Positions 1-8,099 of a DNA stretch of 32,410 nucleotides are shown here, in pieces (the stretch's first letter is position 1; each line of letters starts with the position of its first letter). Source of the DNA: Ignavibacteria bacterium UBA2333 (GTDB taxonomy: Bacteria; Bacteroidota; Ignavibacteria; Kapaibacteriales; Kapaibacteriaceae); the NCBI GenBank assembly GCA_002344895.1, contig DDUR01000043.1, positions 474 to 32,883 of the forward strand, written 5' to 3'. Both the position numbers and the translations under genes were made by a program. The notes below the pieces were generated by a model, which had not been told where the DNA came from, ran no database searches, and worked only from the letters and a program-made list of their open reading frames with translations.

Positions 1-716
1 GGAAAGGCGTGGTGGTTGTTATGCCATCCTTCGCCTAGTGCGAGTAGTCCGATGAGGAAGTTGTTGCGACTGTGATCCTTGGTCTCGAACATTCGTGATC
101 CAAAGACGTGGCAAACGGAGTTAACGCACCACGTTACGTGGCTTGTCATAAAGATGCGAATGAGGCCGCCCCACAGGAGTCCACTCCACCCACCGATGGC
201 GAAGGGAATCAAGAGGCTGATGGCACACCACATGAGGAATGTCTTGTCAAACCAGACAAGCATCGGATCCTTGAGGTAACGCTGACCATACTTCTCACGA
301 ATGCCACCCATCTGTGGTGCCGTCATTTCGAGTAACCATTCGAGATGGGCGAACAGGAATCCCCGAATCGTCGGTGTGTGGGGGTCGCCTTCCTGGTCGG
401 ACATCGCATGATGCTTCGTATGCGTAGCAGCCCAGTTGATGACTGGTCCCTGATAGGCCATGGAACCAAGAGCGAGAACAACGGCGCGTAGCGCCGGATG
501 AGCAACAAAAGAACGATGAACGGTAAGGCGATGATACCCGAAGGTAACGCCGTACTCAGTTAATGCGCCGAGGACAAGACATAGGATAATGTCGGCCAGG
601 GACACGGTGCCCGTAAAGAGCTGCCAGACTCCGAAGCCTGCTGCTAGCGTTGGTACGATCAGCAGGATCGGGACGTAGAGGTTCGAAATGCGCGGTACTG
701 TATGCGTTGCGGACAT
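1..716 (-). CDS. Acyl-CoA (stearoyl-CoA type) fatty acid desaturase, C-terminus cut by window edge
   Basis: This is a membrane di-iron desaturase that introduces a double bond into a saturated acyl chain, acting in membrane lipid synthesis. Translation from the ATG at 716 runs open to the edge, so 238 residues are visible and only the last part is missing. The three histidine boxes of the family are all present: HRLTVH at about residues 62-67, HTKHH at 99-103 followed by the typical DQEGDPHTP, and GEGWHNNHH at the very edge. The stretch SRMFETKDHSRNN is also typical of delta-9 desaturases. Hydrophobic segments lie at about 14-50 and 170-205. A strong hairpin at 745-769 separates it from the upstream FKBP gene, so it should have its own promoter. 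The family call is firm; the chain position desaturated is not shown by the sequence. Confidence 0.93.
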   Translation of the reverse strand, partial: MSATHTVPRISNLYVPILLIVPTLAAGFGVWQLFTGTVSLADIILCLVLGALTEYGVTFGYHRLTVHRSFVAHPALRAVVLALGSMAYQGPVINWAATHTKHHAMSDQEGDPHTPTIRGFLFAHLEWLLEMTAPQMGGIREKYGQRYLKDPMLVWFDKTFLMWCAISLLIPFAIGGWSGLLWGGLIRIFMTSHVTWCVNSVCHVFGSRMFETKDHSRNNFLIGLLALGEGWHNNHHAF

Positions 717-744
717 GCGAAAAGTTCAGGGTGAAACAATGAAG

Positions 745-769
745 GGGTCGTCCAATTTGGACGACCCCC
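745..769 (-). terminator. Rho-independent type hairpin after the FKBP gene
   Basis: A perfect inverted repeat GGGGTCGTCC / GGACGACCCC with a 5-base AATTT loop lies just downstream of the FKBP stop codon. Read on the minus strand it is followed by a moderately T-rich stretch. It separates the FKBP gene from the desaturase. Confidence 0.8.
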
Positions 770-793
770 ATGAATGTCAGTCGATGTTACCAA

Positions 794-1483
794 TCACTTG
801 ATTTCAAGCAATTCTACTTCGAACGTAAGGACTTCGTTTGGTCCGATTGGGCCTGTACCCTGGGGTCCATATCCGAGCTCGGCTGGAATCCACAGTGTGT
901 ACTTGGCACCAACGTTCATGAGGGCGACGCCCTCCTGCCAGCCCTTGATCACTTGATTGAGGGCAAATTCAACAGGTTCGTTGCGGTCGTATGAAGAGTC
1001 AAACGTCTTTCCGTCGAGCAGCGTTCCCTTGTAGTGGACCTTAACTGTACTCGTTGGCTGCGGCTTTGCTCCCTTGCCTTCACGATCAATACGATACTGA
1101 AGGCCAGACGGTGTTGTCATAACACCCGGATTTTTCTTGTTCTTCTCCAGGAAGGCCTGGCCCTTCTTGAGCGACTCGGCACCGGCCTTCTCACGCTCTT
1201 CCATCTGAACCTTCATAGCCGACTCCTGCATTTTCTGCAGTGCAGCATTCATTTGTTCGTCTGTCATGAGTGGTTTGTCTGCCATGGCGTCGCGCATTCC
1301 TGCCGCCACAACATGTGGGTCGACGTCCATTTTCTGGGCCTTCATGGCCTTACCAATGTTAAGGCCAAGGGCGTAACTGGCCGTGTCCTTGTCTGTCTGT
1401 GGTTTCACCTCATTAACCTTCGGCTGCGCATTGCACGCAAGCGTGGTTATGCCGACGGCGGCAATCATCAGGAGAATCTTCAT
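794..1483 (-). CDS. FKBP-type peptidyl-prolyl isomerase, probable lipoprotein (Mip/FkpA-like)
   Basis: Peptidyl-prolyl cis-trans isomerase of 229 residues with the two-part layout of Mip/FkpA. A charged helical dimerisation region covers about residues 30-118 and the FKBP catalytic domain about 126-229. Binding-pocket residues of the family are visible: VHY at 149-151, FD at 161-162, VI at 178-179, W182, GYG at 204-206 and the final F221. The N-terminus is a hydrophobic signal peptide ending TTLAC, so Cys17 could be lipidated and the protein anchored in the cell envelope, although the lipobox is not ideal. It likely helps fold exported proteins. A TAnnTTTG promoter box lies at 1515-1522, giving a leader of about 25 bases, and a terminator follows, so the gene is probably transcribed on its own. 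Confidence 0.93.
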   Translation of the reverse strand: MKILLMIAAVGITTLACNAQPKVNEVKPQTDKDTASYALGLNIGKAMKAQKMDVDPHVVAAGMRDAMADKPLMTDEQMNAALQKMQESAMKVQMEEREKAGAESLKKGQAFLEKNKKNPGVMTTPSGLQYRIDREGKGAKPQPTSTVKVHYKGTLLDGKTFDSSYDRNEPVEFALNQVIKGWQEGVALMNVGAKYTLWIPAELGYGPQGTGPIGPNEVLTFEVELLEIK

Positions 1484-1514
1484 GGTGCGTTGCTTGTGAT
1501 GGAAAACGAAACCA

Positions 1515-1522
1515 CAAAGATA
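1515..1522 (-). promoter_or_regulatory. Promoter -7 box of the FKBP gene
   Basis: Minus-strand TATCTTTG (followed by TGG) matches the Bacteroidetes -7 consensus TAnnTTTG. The identical TATCTTTGTGG occurs before der at 25010. It sits between the upstream gene's stop and the FKBP start. I see no clear -33 TTG. Confidence 0.55.
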
Positions 1523-1523
1523 G

Positions 1524-3095
1524 TCACGGACGACGAAGTGCCGTGGCTACCGCATTCGCAACATTCTGTCCGTCCAGTGCCGCACTGACGATGCCCCCTG
1601 CGTAGCCAGCCCCTTCTCCCGATGGAAAAAGCCCCCGAATCCTGATGTGCTCAAGGGTCATTTTGTCTCTCGGTATACGTACCGGACTGCTCGTCCTGCT
1701 CTCCGTTGCCACAACAACAGCCTCGTTGGTGGCATATCCCTTCATCGTCCGGCCAAAGTGTTGTACCCCCTCCTGCAAGCGCGTAAACACAGGTGCCGGC
1801 AAGATGTCGGCCATCGGAATCGATACCAGACCAGGGATGTAACTGCTCTTCGGGAGGTCACCAGATGTCCGCCCATCGATAAAATCCATGAGACGTTGTG
1901 CCGGGGCCTTTTGATCGTCACGGTCGCGCACCGAAAAACACCGACGTTCAATACTCTCCTGGTAGCGGAGTCCTGCTAGGGGGCCGTGCTTCGCCCAAGG
2001 GGCCCAGTCAACGTCGTCGACGGCCGTAACGGTGCCCGAATTCGCGAACGGGGAATCCCGACGTGACATGCTCATGCCGTTCACAACAATTTCTCCGGGA
2101 GAAGTTGCCGACGGGACGATCAGTCCACCGGGACACATACAGAAGGAGAAGACACCACGGTCACCAACCTGACAGACAAGGCTGTAAGAGGCTGCCGGTA
2201 GGTCGTCTACCTGCCGCCGCCCATGATACTGGACGTCGTCAATGATGTGCTGCGGGTGTTCGATTCGAACACCAACAGCAAAGGGTTTCGCCTCAATGTC
2301 GATGTTCCGCCGCAAACAGAGCTCAAAGATGTCGCGAGCTGAGTGTCCAGTTGCCAGAATGACGGCATCAGCATGGATTGTTGCGGAGTCTTCTACAACA
2401 ACACCACGAATCCGTGTGTCTTCGAGTATGAAGTCTGTTACTCGTTGACCAAATCGAACATCGCCTCCGAGTCGCAATATCGAGTCGCGAAGTGATGTGA
2501 CAACGGCCCAAAGGCGATTCGATCCAATGTGCGGATGCGCGTCAATGAGGATGTCTTCTGGTGCGCCATGATCTACAAGGAGCCGTAAGACTTTTTCAAT
2601 TGAGCCACGTTTGTGTGATCGTGTGTAGAGTTTGCCATCGGAATACGTCCCCGCTCCACCTTCTCCAAAACAGTAGTTGGAGTCAGGATCAACGATACCA
2701 AACTGTTGTATCGCCCGAAGATCACGACGTCGACTGCGCGCATCCTTTCCGCGGTCGAGCACAATTGGACGTATACCTAGTTCGATTGCCTGAAGCGCTG
2801 CGAAGTATCCAGCAGGTCCAGCTCCGACAATGATGACCGTGGGATTGTTTTCCGTGACCGGTGCGATGTTGTTCAGGACTGTTGGACGCTGAATCCGTGG
2901 TCCGTCAGTAGAGACCTCAACACGAAGTCGATAGACAACTCGCCGACTTCTGGCATCAATACTCCTGCGCACGGTCGTTGCCGTCGTGCTAACAACGTCA
3001 GGGAGGCCAGCTTCCTCCAGCGCTCGTTGACGGATGAATGTGCTGTCAGTGAGCTGGGAAGGGAGTACAACGATGTCGACGGTACGAGTTGACAT
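1524..3095 (-). CDS. FAD-dependent dehydrogenase (COG2509-type), function unknown
   Basis: Predicted flavoprotein oxidoreductase of 523 residues. A dinucleotide-binding motif GAGPAG is at about residues 91-96, preceded by a roughly 85-residue N-terminal domain, followed by LDRG at the end of the second strand. Further on there are the family's CFGEGGAGTYSDGKL segment and a C-terminal GEGAGYAGGI segment that closes the FAD site. This is the layout of the uncharacterised dehydrogenases in COG2509; the substrate is unknown. I chose the ATG at 3095, one base after the TGA of the alkyltransferase-like gene; an in-frame TTG at 3104 would overlap that gene. It is the last gene of a tight set with the amine oxidase and the alkyltransferase-like protein, which hints at shared expression rather than shared chemistry. 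Confidence 0.88.
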   Translation of the reverse strand: MSTRTVDIVVLPSQLTDSTFIRQRALEEAGLPDVVSTTATTVRRSIDARSRRVVYRLRVEVSTDGPRIQRPTVLNNIAPVTENNPTVIIVGAGPAGYFAALQAIELGIRPIVLDRGKDARSRRRDLRAIQQFGIVDPDSNYCFGEGGAGTYSDGKLYTRSHKRGSIEKVLRLLVDHGAPEDILIDAHPHIGSNRLWAVVTSLRDSILRLGGDVRFGQRVTDFILEDTRIRGVVVEDSATIHADAVILATGHSARDIFELCLRRNIDIEAKPFAVGVRIEHPQHIIDDVQYHGRRQVDDLPAASYSLVCQVGDRGVFSFCMCPGGLIVPSATSPGEIVVNGMSMSRRDSPFANSGTVTAVDDVDWAPWAKHGPLAGLRYQESIERRCFSVRDRDDQKAPAQRLMDFIDGRTSGDLPKSSYIPGLVSIPMADILPAPVFTRLQEGVQHFGRTMKGYATNEAVVVATESRTSSPVRIPRDKMTLEHIRIRGLFPSGEGAGYAGGIVSAALDGQNVANAVATALRRP

Positions 3096-3096
3096 A

Positions 3097-3420
3097 TCAG
3101 TCAATCGGTGGTATCCAGAGGAAACGCGCCATATCTACACTGTCGTTGATAAACGTTATACCCTCTGCTTCCAAACGTTCGCGCATGGCATACGGTGTTT
3201 CAAAGTGATGTTTTCCGGTTAACTCACCGTTTCGGTTAACAACACGATGTGCCGGCACGTCAAACAACCGTTCATCAAGACCAACGGCATTCATAGCATA
3301 TCCAACCGTTCGTGCTGCAGATGCAGCACCAAGGGCTCGTGCTATGTGTCCATACGTCGTAACACGCCCGTAGGGAATGCTTCGCACAATGTCGTAGACC
3401 CGATCATAAAAATCTTTCAT
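3097..3420 (-). CDS. Alkyltransferase-like protein (ATL, MGMT family without the catalytic Cys)
   Basis: DNA-binding damage-recognition protein of 107 residues, the size of a lone MGMT DNA-binding domain. The active-site motif of true O6-alkylguanine transferases is PCHR; here it is PAHR, with Ala57 in place of the cysteine, followed by VVNRNGELTG. The arginine-finger segment SAARTVGYAM is intact. Known ATL proteins bind O6-alkylguanine and flip the base without repairing it, handing the lesion to nucleotide excision repair; the same role is inferred here. Its ATG overlaps the amine oxidase stop (ATGA), so it is translationally coupled, and the FAD dehydrogenase follows immediately. The family call is firm. 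Confidence 0.92.
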   Translation of the reverse strand: MKDFYDRVYDIVRSIPYGRVTTYGHIARALGAASAARTVGYAMNAVGLDERLFDVPAHRVVNRNGELTGKHHFETPYAMRERLEAEGITFINDSVDMARFLWIPPID

Positions 3421-4970
3421 GCTCCAACGTGCGCACCGATTGCGGCGAGAATGTTCGTTGCTGCACGTCGTCCCGTCTCCGCAGCTCCGTTCATGTAACC
3501 ACGGAATCGTTCACTACAGTGTTCACCAGCAAAGTGTACGTTACCAACGGATGTAAACTCCTTGCCATAGTAGGCTGTCCACTGGCCCGGCCCATAGGTG
3601 CTGTAGCTGGCCTTGATCCAAGGATATCCCGTCCACTGCATCCGCTGAATTCGTCCGGGCTCAACCTGTGATGACTGTGGCCAGATGGCCGGAAGCTCGG
3701 CGAGTACACGTTCGGCTGCGTCCTTCGTTGTCAGTGCGCCAAGTAAGCGACACATACTGCCTCCGGTGTAGAAGGTCAAGCCTGCCCCTTTTGCCCCTTG
3801 TAATGCAGTATTGTCCCAAACGAGCTGCAATTCACTGTCGGAATAGACAAACCCATTGTCTCCAGATGAATGCCAGAAAGGTTCATCAAAACCTACCATA
3901 ATCTTGGCATTTGAGCCATAGGATAGGTTCTGAATCATGTGCTGCTTGTCGGCTGGCAGATCAATGTCGAGGTCAATGGTGCGAAGAATTGTCCATGGAA
4001 CCGTTAGCAGAACATGATCTGCGTCGATGTCCAGAACGTGCTGATCCTTCCTGAACGTCAGTCGATAACCCGTCGATGTCTTCTTCATTGCTTCCAGGCG
4101 ATGTCCCGTTCGAATCTGCGGACCAAGGTCGGCTGATAGTCGATCGGTGATTCGCTGATTACCACCGCGAATCTTATATCGCTCGTCACTGTCGCCGTAT
4201 TGACGGAACACGCCCTCGGACACATCAGTGTCAACAAGGGAAAGGAAGTTCAGCGCAGACTGTTCACCCGGTTCAAGTCCATTCTCTGTGATAAATGCTG
4301 AGTCAAGGAATGAACGAATCCAACCAGTAAGTCCGAGTGACGTGAAGTATGCCTCAAGCGACATTGTATCAAATGCTGCTGATGGCGAGTTCGCGAGTTG
4401 ACGGTAGTCATGCGGCAACATCGAGACGTGTTTGCGGATTTCCGGGAGGACAGGGAGCAGGGCCGCAACGATGTCACTCTGCGTGTACCTGCGTCCTTCA
4501 AAAAAGTAGACATCGTCGTACTGACCAAAGTCAGGTGATGAAAGATCAATACGTTCAAGACCGAACTTGTCAGCCAGGGCCAGCATATCCGTGTGTGTGC
4601 TGTCGATGTACTCCCCACCTAACTCCGTCCACGAATCCCGTACAAGGAAGTTTGTGGACGTCATAATACGTCCACCCGTCCGCGCTGAACCTTCAAAGAC
4701 GGTTGCAGCAACTCCCTTGTGACGTAGGATCCATGCAGCGTGTAAACCGGCAATACCCGCTCCTACAATCACCACACGATGGTGATGTGAGATGGGAACG
4801 TCTTGTGGCCGTCGGCATGCTGATAACCACGATGGAAGTGTTACAGCAGCGCCTGCCAGACCAGCCGTCCGGAGGAAATCGCGTCTGCTCGGAACGATGT
4901 CTGTGTGATCCTCGAGCGTTGCCTTTCGAAGGGCCTTCTGCAGGAGGTCATGGAGCGGCGTGCGGGACAT
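3417..4970 (-). CDS. Flavin amine oxidase (monoamine oxidase-like), Tat-exported
   Basis: FAD-dependent amine oxidase of 517 residues. The N-terminus carries a twin-arginine motif SRRDFL at residues 28-33, then a hydrophobic stretch ending LSAC at 49-52, suggesting export of the folded, flavin-loaded enzyme and possible lipid attachment. The FAD-binding GAGIAG is at about 70-75, with GGRI near 98-101 and the C-terminal FAGEHCSERFRGYMNGAAET segment that closes the flavin site in this family. It should oxidise an amine or amino acid with release of ammonia and peroxide; the substrate cannot be read from sequence. Its own -7 box TAGATTTG lies 4 bases before the ATG. A GGGGC-N4-GGGGC repeat at 3784-3797 encodes GAKGA inside it. 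Confidence 0.9.
   Translation of the reverse strand: MSRTPLHDLLQKALRKATLEDHTDIVPSRRDFLRTAGLAGAAVTLPSWLSACRRPQDVPISHHHRVVIVGAGIAGLHAAWILRHKGVAATVFEGSARTGGRIMTSTNFLVRDSWTELGGEYIDSTHTDMLALADKFGLERIDLSSPDFGQYDDVYFFEGRRYTQSDIVAALLPVLPEIRKHVSMLPHDYRQLANSPSAAFDTMSLEAYFTSLGLTGWIRSFLDSAFITENGLEPGEQSALNFLSLVDTDVSEGVFRQYGDSDERYKIRGGNQRITDRLSADLGPQIRTGHRLEAMKKTSTGYRLTFRKDQHVLDIDADHVLLTVPWTILRTIDLDIDLPADKQHMIQNLSYGSNAKIMVGFDEPFWHSSGDNGFVYSDSELQLVWDNTALQGAKGAGLTFYTGGSMCRLLGALTTKDAAERVLAELPAIWPQSSQVEPGRIQRMQWTGYPWIKASYSTYGPGQWTAYYGKEFTSVGNVHFAGEHCSERFRGYMNGAAETGRRAATNILAAIGAHVGA
3784..3797 (-). repeat. GGGGC-N4-GGGGC motif, copy 1
   Basis: On the minus strand it reads GGGGCAAAAGGGGC. It lies inside the amine oxidase and encodes GAKGA. 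It is one of seven exact copies in the window. Confidence 0.75.
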
Positions 4971-4974
4971 GCCG

Positions 4975-4982
4975 CAAATCTA
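4975..4982 (-). promoter_or_regulatory. Start-proximal -7 box of the amine oxidase
   Basis: Minus-strand TAGATTTG matches TAnnTTTG exactly and is followed by CGGC and then the ATG. With a start site about 7 bases downstream the mRNA would begin at or next to the ATG. Confidence 0.5.
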
Positions 4983-4986
4983 CGGT

Positions 4987-6399
4987 TTACTGACGCAGAA
5001 CCTTGAAGACGGTGCGTCGGTTAAGGGCACGGTTGGTGTCAGAATCGTTCGGAGCAACGGGTACCGTAAAGCCGAAACCACGTGTGCGTAAACGCTTCGC
5101 CGAAATGCCGCGGTATACAAGGGCTTGTTTGACGGACTCCGCACGACGCAATGAGAGTGTATCGTTATACTCCTTGCCGCCGATGTTGTCAGTGTGACCC
5201 TGTACTTCAAGTACTACACGGTCAAAACGATCTAGGTTGTCGGCAATCTCATCAATGATGAACATTGACACAGAGTCGATCGTGCTGCTGTTATAGGCAA
5301 AGAGGATCGGTCGCGAAAACTCGTCCGTCGGATAGATAGGGTTTATTGGCGACTTGTCGTACTGACCCCGAGCGATTAACGTGTCCCTGCCAGGGACATC
5401 AACCGTCACATCAACAACGTGTAAGCCGTCATACTTCGGTGGCACGTAGTGAACGAGGTAATAATTTTTAAGAGAATTGTAGATATCGAGAAAGATGGCC
5501 TTGAGGTCACTCTTGGAATATGCCCTGTAGTACTTACCACCAGTATAGAGCGAAAGACCCTGAAGCTCTTCGTCCTTCGCATATCCAAAACCAACACAGT
5601 AAATACTGACGTTGTTTTTGACAGCATGTTCGAAGATTGACTGAATCTTGGTTGACGAGGCATTCTCATCACCATCGGCAAAAACGACAACGACCTTTGG
5701 ACTTGTTGGAGGCACCGAGTCGAGTGTCTTTAACGACGTGAAGATTCCGTCGTTCACACTCGAGAAGAGTCCTTGTGTCCGTTTGTCATAGTCGTCGTAT
5801 TCACGAACGGCATATGCTGCATCATCCGTTAACGGAACAACAACCTTTGCTTGTTTATGGAAGGCCGTGATGCTTACAAAGTCGCACGGGCGCTTCATGC
5901 CAACAAACATCTTTGTACCCTCGGCGATGTATTCGCGAACGAACTTCATCGATCCCGAGTAGTCTATAGCGAGTGCGATGTAGGTTGGGATTGAATCCTT
6001 ATCACCGTATTCGCGAACACGAAAGTTCTCAATGCCAATCGTACGCTTATACTTTCGTGTGCCGACCGTTTCTACAAGACGCGGAAAGTAGTTTGGAGCG
6101 TCAGGCCGTGCATAGGGCGCTGCCATGTTCGTTACAACATGTCCATTTGTATCCAGCACACGAACGAACATGCGAATGCTGTCCGGATACGTATAGTGTT
6201 CAAGTTTCCAAACGTCTACCTTCAGCGCACGAATGTCAACACTATCAATGTGTTTTGTTGTTGTATACCGAGTCTCCGTTCGACGTTCACCTCCGTCACG
6301 CAGGTCAAACTCCGTATTCATTCGTTGACTACGGCACGACAGTCCCAAGAGCGCAACGATAGTAACGAAGGAGAGGAGGGAAAGGGGCAAACGGGGCAT
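4987..6399 (-). CDS. Lipoprotein with von Willebrand A domain and C-terminal OmpA domain
   Basis: Envelope protein of 470 residues. The signal peptide ends LGLSC, so Cys22 is a good lipidation site. A von Willebrand A domain occupies about residues 138-310; its metal site DYSGS (Asp146, Ser148, Ser150) is intact and the later DGDENAS loop fits the family. The C-terminal 110 residues are an OmpA-type peptidoglycan-binding domain with VQGHTDNIGG, LSLRRAESV and NRRTVFKV. The likely role is an outer-membrane lipoprotein bound to the cell wall that displays a metal-dependent adhesion or assembly domain. It follows the O-methyltransferase with a TGATG overlap, so the two are cotranslated. The first codons are built from a GGGGC-N4-GGGGC repeat. 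Exact partner unknown. Confidence 0.9.
   Translation of the reverse strand: MPRLPLSLLSFVTIVALLGLSCRSQRMNTEFDLRDGGERRTETRYTTTKHIDSVDIRALKVDVWKLEHYTYPDSIRMFVRVLDTNGHVVTNMAAPYARPDAPNYFPRLVETVGTRKYKRTIGIENFRVREYGDKDSIPTYIALAIDYSGSMKFVREYIAEGTKMFVGMKRPCDFVSITAFHKQAKVVVPLTDDAAYAVREYDDYDKRTQGLFSSVNDGIFTSLKTLDSVPPTSPKVVVVFADGDENASSTKIQSIFEHAVKNNVSIYCVGFGYAKDEELQGLSLYTGGKYYRAYSKSDLKAIFLDIYNSLKNYYLVHYVPPKYDGLHVVDVTVDVPGRDTLIARGQYDKSPINPIYPTDEFSRPILFAYNSSTIDSVSMFIIDEIADNLDRFDRVVLEVQGHTDNIGGKEYNDTLSLRRAESVKQALVYRGISAKRLRTRGFGFTVPVAPNDSDTNRALNRRTVFKVLRQ
6384..6397 (+). repeat. GGGGC-N4-GGGGC motif, copy 2
   Basis: Plus strand reads GGGGCAAACGGGGC. On the coding (minus) strand it is C-rich and supplies the first codons (MPRLP) of the VWA-OmpA lipoprotein. 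Confidence 0.7.
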
Positions 6400-7067
6400 C
6401 AGATCTCACGGATTTTTACGCCAACGGTCATTCCATCACCAAGCGGAACCAGTGTCGATCGCAGAGCGGGATGTGTGCTCATACGGTCGTTAAACGCTGC
6501 AATGGCAGTAACGTTGGAAGGTTCGTAGTCGGGTTGTGCTTCATGGACGTGTCCCCATGCAAGACAATTGTCACCGATAACAACACCACCAAGTCGAACA
6601 TGAGGAAGGACGGCCTCGAGATACCGTACGTAGTTCGGTTTGTCAGCGTCAATAAAGACAACGTCGAACAGATCTTCTGGGGTAAACGACGCAATTGTCG
6701 TGAGTGCAGGTCCTCGACACACGTTGATGATATGATCCAGGCCGGCTTCACGTGCTCGAGCTTCAATAAAGTCGGCGAAACGCTCATCAATTTCGCAGGC
6801 AAGAAGTTGTCCATCCTGAGGCAGCGCTTTGGCCATCGTTAGCGCCGAATAACCTGCTAATGAGCCGATTTCAAGGACACGACGTGCTCCTGTCACAGAG
6901 ATCATCAGCTGAAGAAATGATGTCTGTTCCGGTGCAATGCTGATAGCCGGAATTTTAGCCTCGGCGGCTAGTTCCTGAAGCCTACGAAGGTCGTTGTCTT
7001 CAGCCGAAAAGAGCCGAGCGAGATAGTCATTCAGTTCTGGCGTTAGGAAGGTACTGTGTGTGCTCAT
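6399..7067 (-). CDS. SAM-dependent O-methyltransferase (class I, caffeoyl-CoA/catechol type)
   Basis: Methyltransferase of 222 residues, the usual length of the cation-dependent O-methyltransferase family (COG4122). The SAM-binding motif VLEIGSLAGYSAL is at about residues 64-75, ACEID follows the second strand, and FIDADKPNY carries the metal-binding aspartate. A second carboxylate site is suggested by GDNCLAWG. It would methylate a catechol-like hydroxyl in the cytoplasm; the real substrate is unknown. It starts 12 bases after the MCE gene and overlaps the next gene by one base (TGATG), so mce, this gene and the VWA-OmpA gene probably form one transcript. Confidence 0.9.
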   Translation of the reverse strand: MSTHSTFLTPELNDYLARLFSAEDNDLRRLQELAAEAKIPAISIAPEQTSFLQLMISVTGARRVLEIGSLAGYSALTMAKALPQDGQLLACEIDERFADFIEARAREAGLDHIINVCRGPALTTIASFTPEDLFDVVFIDADKPNYVRYLEAVLPHVRLGGVVIGDNCLAWGHVHEAQPDYEPSNVTAIAAFNDRMSTHPALRSTLVPLGDGMTVGVKIREI

Positions 7068-7079
7068 ATTTCAGAGAGA

Positions 7080-8027
7080 CTATGGACGCTGGCCGAGGCC
7101 AACGTTGACGTTGATTCCATATCGATGTGCCTGACGGATAAAGACCGTAAGACTATTAATCGTTGAATCGAGTCGATTCGCAAATGCCGTATCGTAGATC
7201 ACGCGATTCGCAAAGCCGTCACCATCGCGTACCGCTCGAACAACATCAGATATCTGAACGATTAACGTATCGGCATGTACAATGGCATTGTCTGCCTTCG
7301 AAAGTGTTGTCCGTGCTTCGCTAACTGTGCCATCGAGATCTGCAAGAAGTTTGGATAGTTTAGGATCGGTATCCTGAACAATTGTACGGATTTCGTCTAC
7401 GAGAAGTCCGGCATTCCGCACGACATCTGTGATGGCTTTTCGATTCTCTGCAAGGAGATTCTTGGCATCTGTTACGAGTATCGCACCATCGGTCGTGATT
7501 GTACGAACGTTTTCAACAACCTGTCCATCGGCTAGTAAGGATGTTAACGACGCTGCGATGGTGTCGAGTCGGCGAACAAGATTTTTTGCGTCACCACTCA
7601 CATCTCCCAAGGCCGTTACCATTCCACCGATGTCTGATGCAACGCGACCCGGCATTTCCTGCGAAAGGTTAAACGGACTTGTAGCTGTGCCTGATGTGAT
7701 TTCTACCTTTTTCCCGCCGGTAATCTCCAGCATGGTGACAAGAGCCGAAGCGTCGGATTTTAGATCTGTCACATCGTCGAGTGCGGCCTCGGCAATAACG
7801 GAGCCATTGTCATTTCTGACGGCGACGATGGAGCCGCGTTTAACGCCATTTACGACAACTGGTGAGCCACTCTCAAGTCCACCACTGACGGGCAAACGAA
7901 TGAGGAGGTTGCGCTCTGCGCCGCCAATCGACATGCCCTTGCCGAGCATAATGCCGAAGATGAGAAGGGCCAGGCCGATGATGGTGACAAGGCCAACTTT
8001 GATTTCAGTGCTGCGTGATACTTCCAC
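7080..8027 (-). CDS. MCE-domain protein, MlaD-like lipid transport component
   Basis: Membrane-anchored MCE protein of 315 residues. One transmembrane helix lies at about 12-30, followed by a single MCE domain at about 38-115 (LPVSGGLESGSPVVVNGVKRG, then TMLEITGGKKVEI). The rest is a long helical region, about 130-300, that would form the tunnel or coiled-coil of MlaD-type hexamers. MlaD relatives carry phospholipids across the periplasm with an MlaE permease and MlaF ATPase; neither is next to it here on the downstream side, so partners must lie elsewhere. The start is a GTG; no in-frame ATG is nearby. A hairpin at 8048-8069 lies just upstream and may limit read-through from ssb. Confidence 0.88.
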   Translation of the reverse strand: MEVSRSTEIKVGLVTIIGLALLIFGIMLGKGMSIGGAERNLLIRLPVSGGLESGSPVVVNGVKRGSIVAVRNDNGSVIAEAALDDVTDLKSDASALVTMLEITGGKKVEITSGTATSPFNLSQEMPGRVASDIGGMVTALGDVSGDAKNLVRRLDTIAASLTSLLADGQVVENVRTITTDGAILVTDAKNLLAENRKAITDVVRNAGLLVDEIRTIVQDTDPKLSKLLADLDGTVSEARTTLSKADNAIVHADTLIVQISDVVRAVRDGDGFANRVIYDTAFANRLDSTINSLTVFIRQAHRYGINVNVGLGQRP

Positions 8028-8047
8028 GGTAGTCCTCGAAACGACAA

Positions 8048-8069
8048 CGCCCCCCGTTGACGGAGGGCG
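8048..8069 (-). terminator. Hairpin between ssb and the MCE gene
   Basis: On the minus strand CGCCCTCCG / CGGGGGGCG forms a 9-base-pair stem with one U-G pair and a 4-base loop, followed by TTGTCGTTTCG. It lies downstream of ssb and only 20 bases before the GTG start of the MCE gene, so it may act as a terminator or attenuator. Confidence 0.65.
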
Positions 8070-8099
8070 GTGCCGTTCAGTGTCATAATGTGATGTAGA

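Noticed and set aside
1034..1588. Open frame of 184 codons on the plus strand
   Set aside because: It is antisense to the FKBP gene, whose product is clear, and shows no domain.
1593..1635. Cluster of three GCCCC runs
   Set aside because: Two of the runs lie over the conserved GEGAGYAGG stretch of the FAD dehydrogenase and the spacing does not fit the motif.
7429..8088. Open frame of 219 codons on the plus strand
   Set aside because: It lies opposite the MCE gene, has no recognisable domain and an Arg/Ser/Thr-rich composition typical of a shadow frame.
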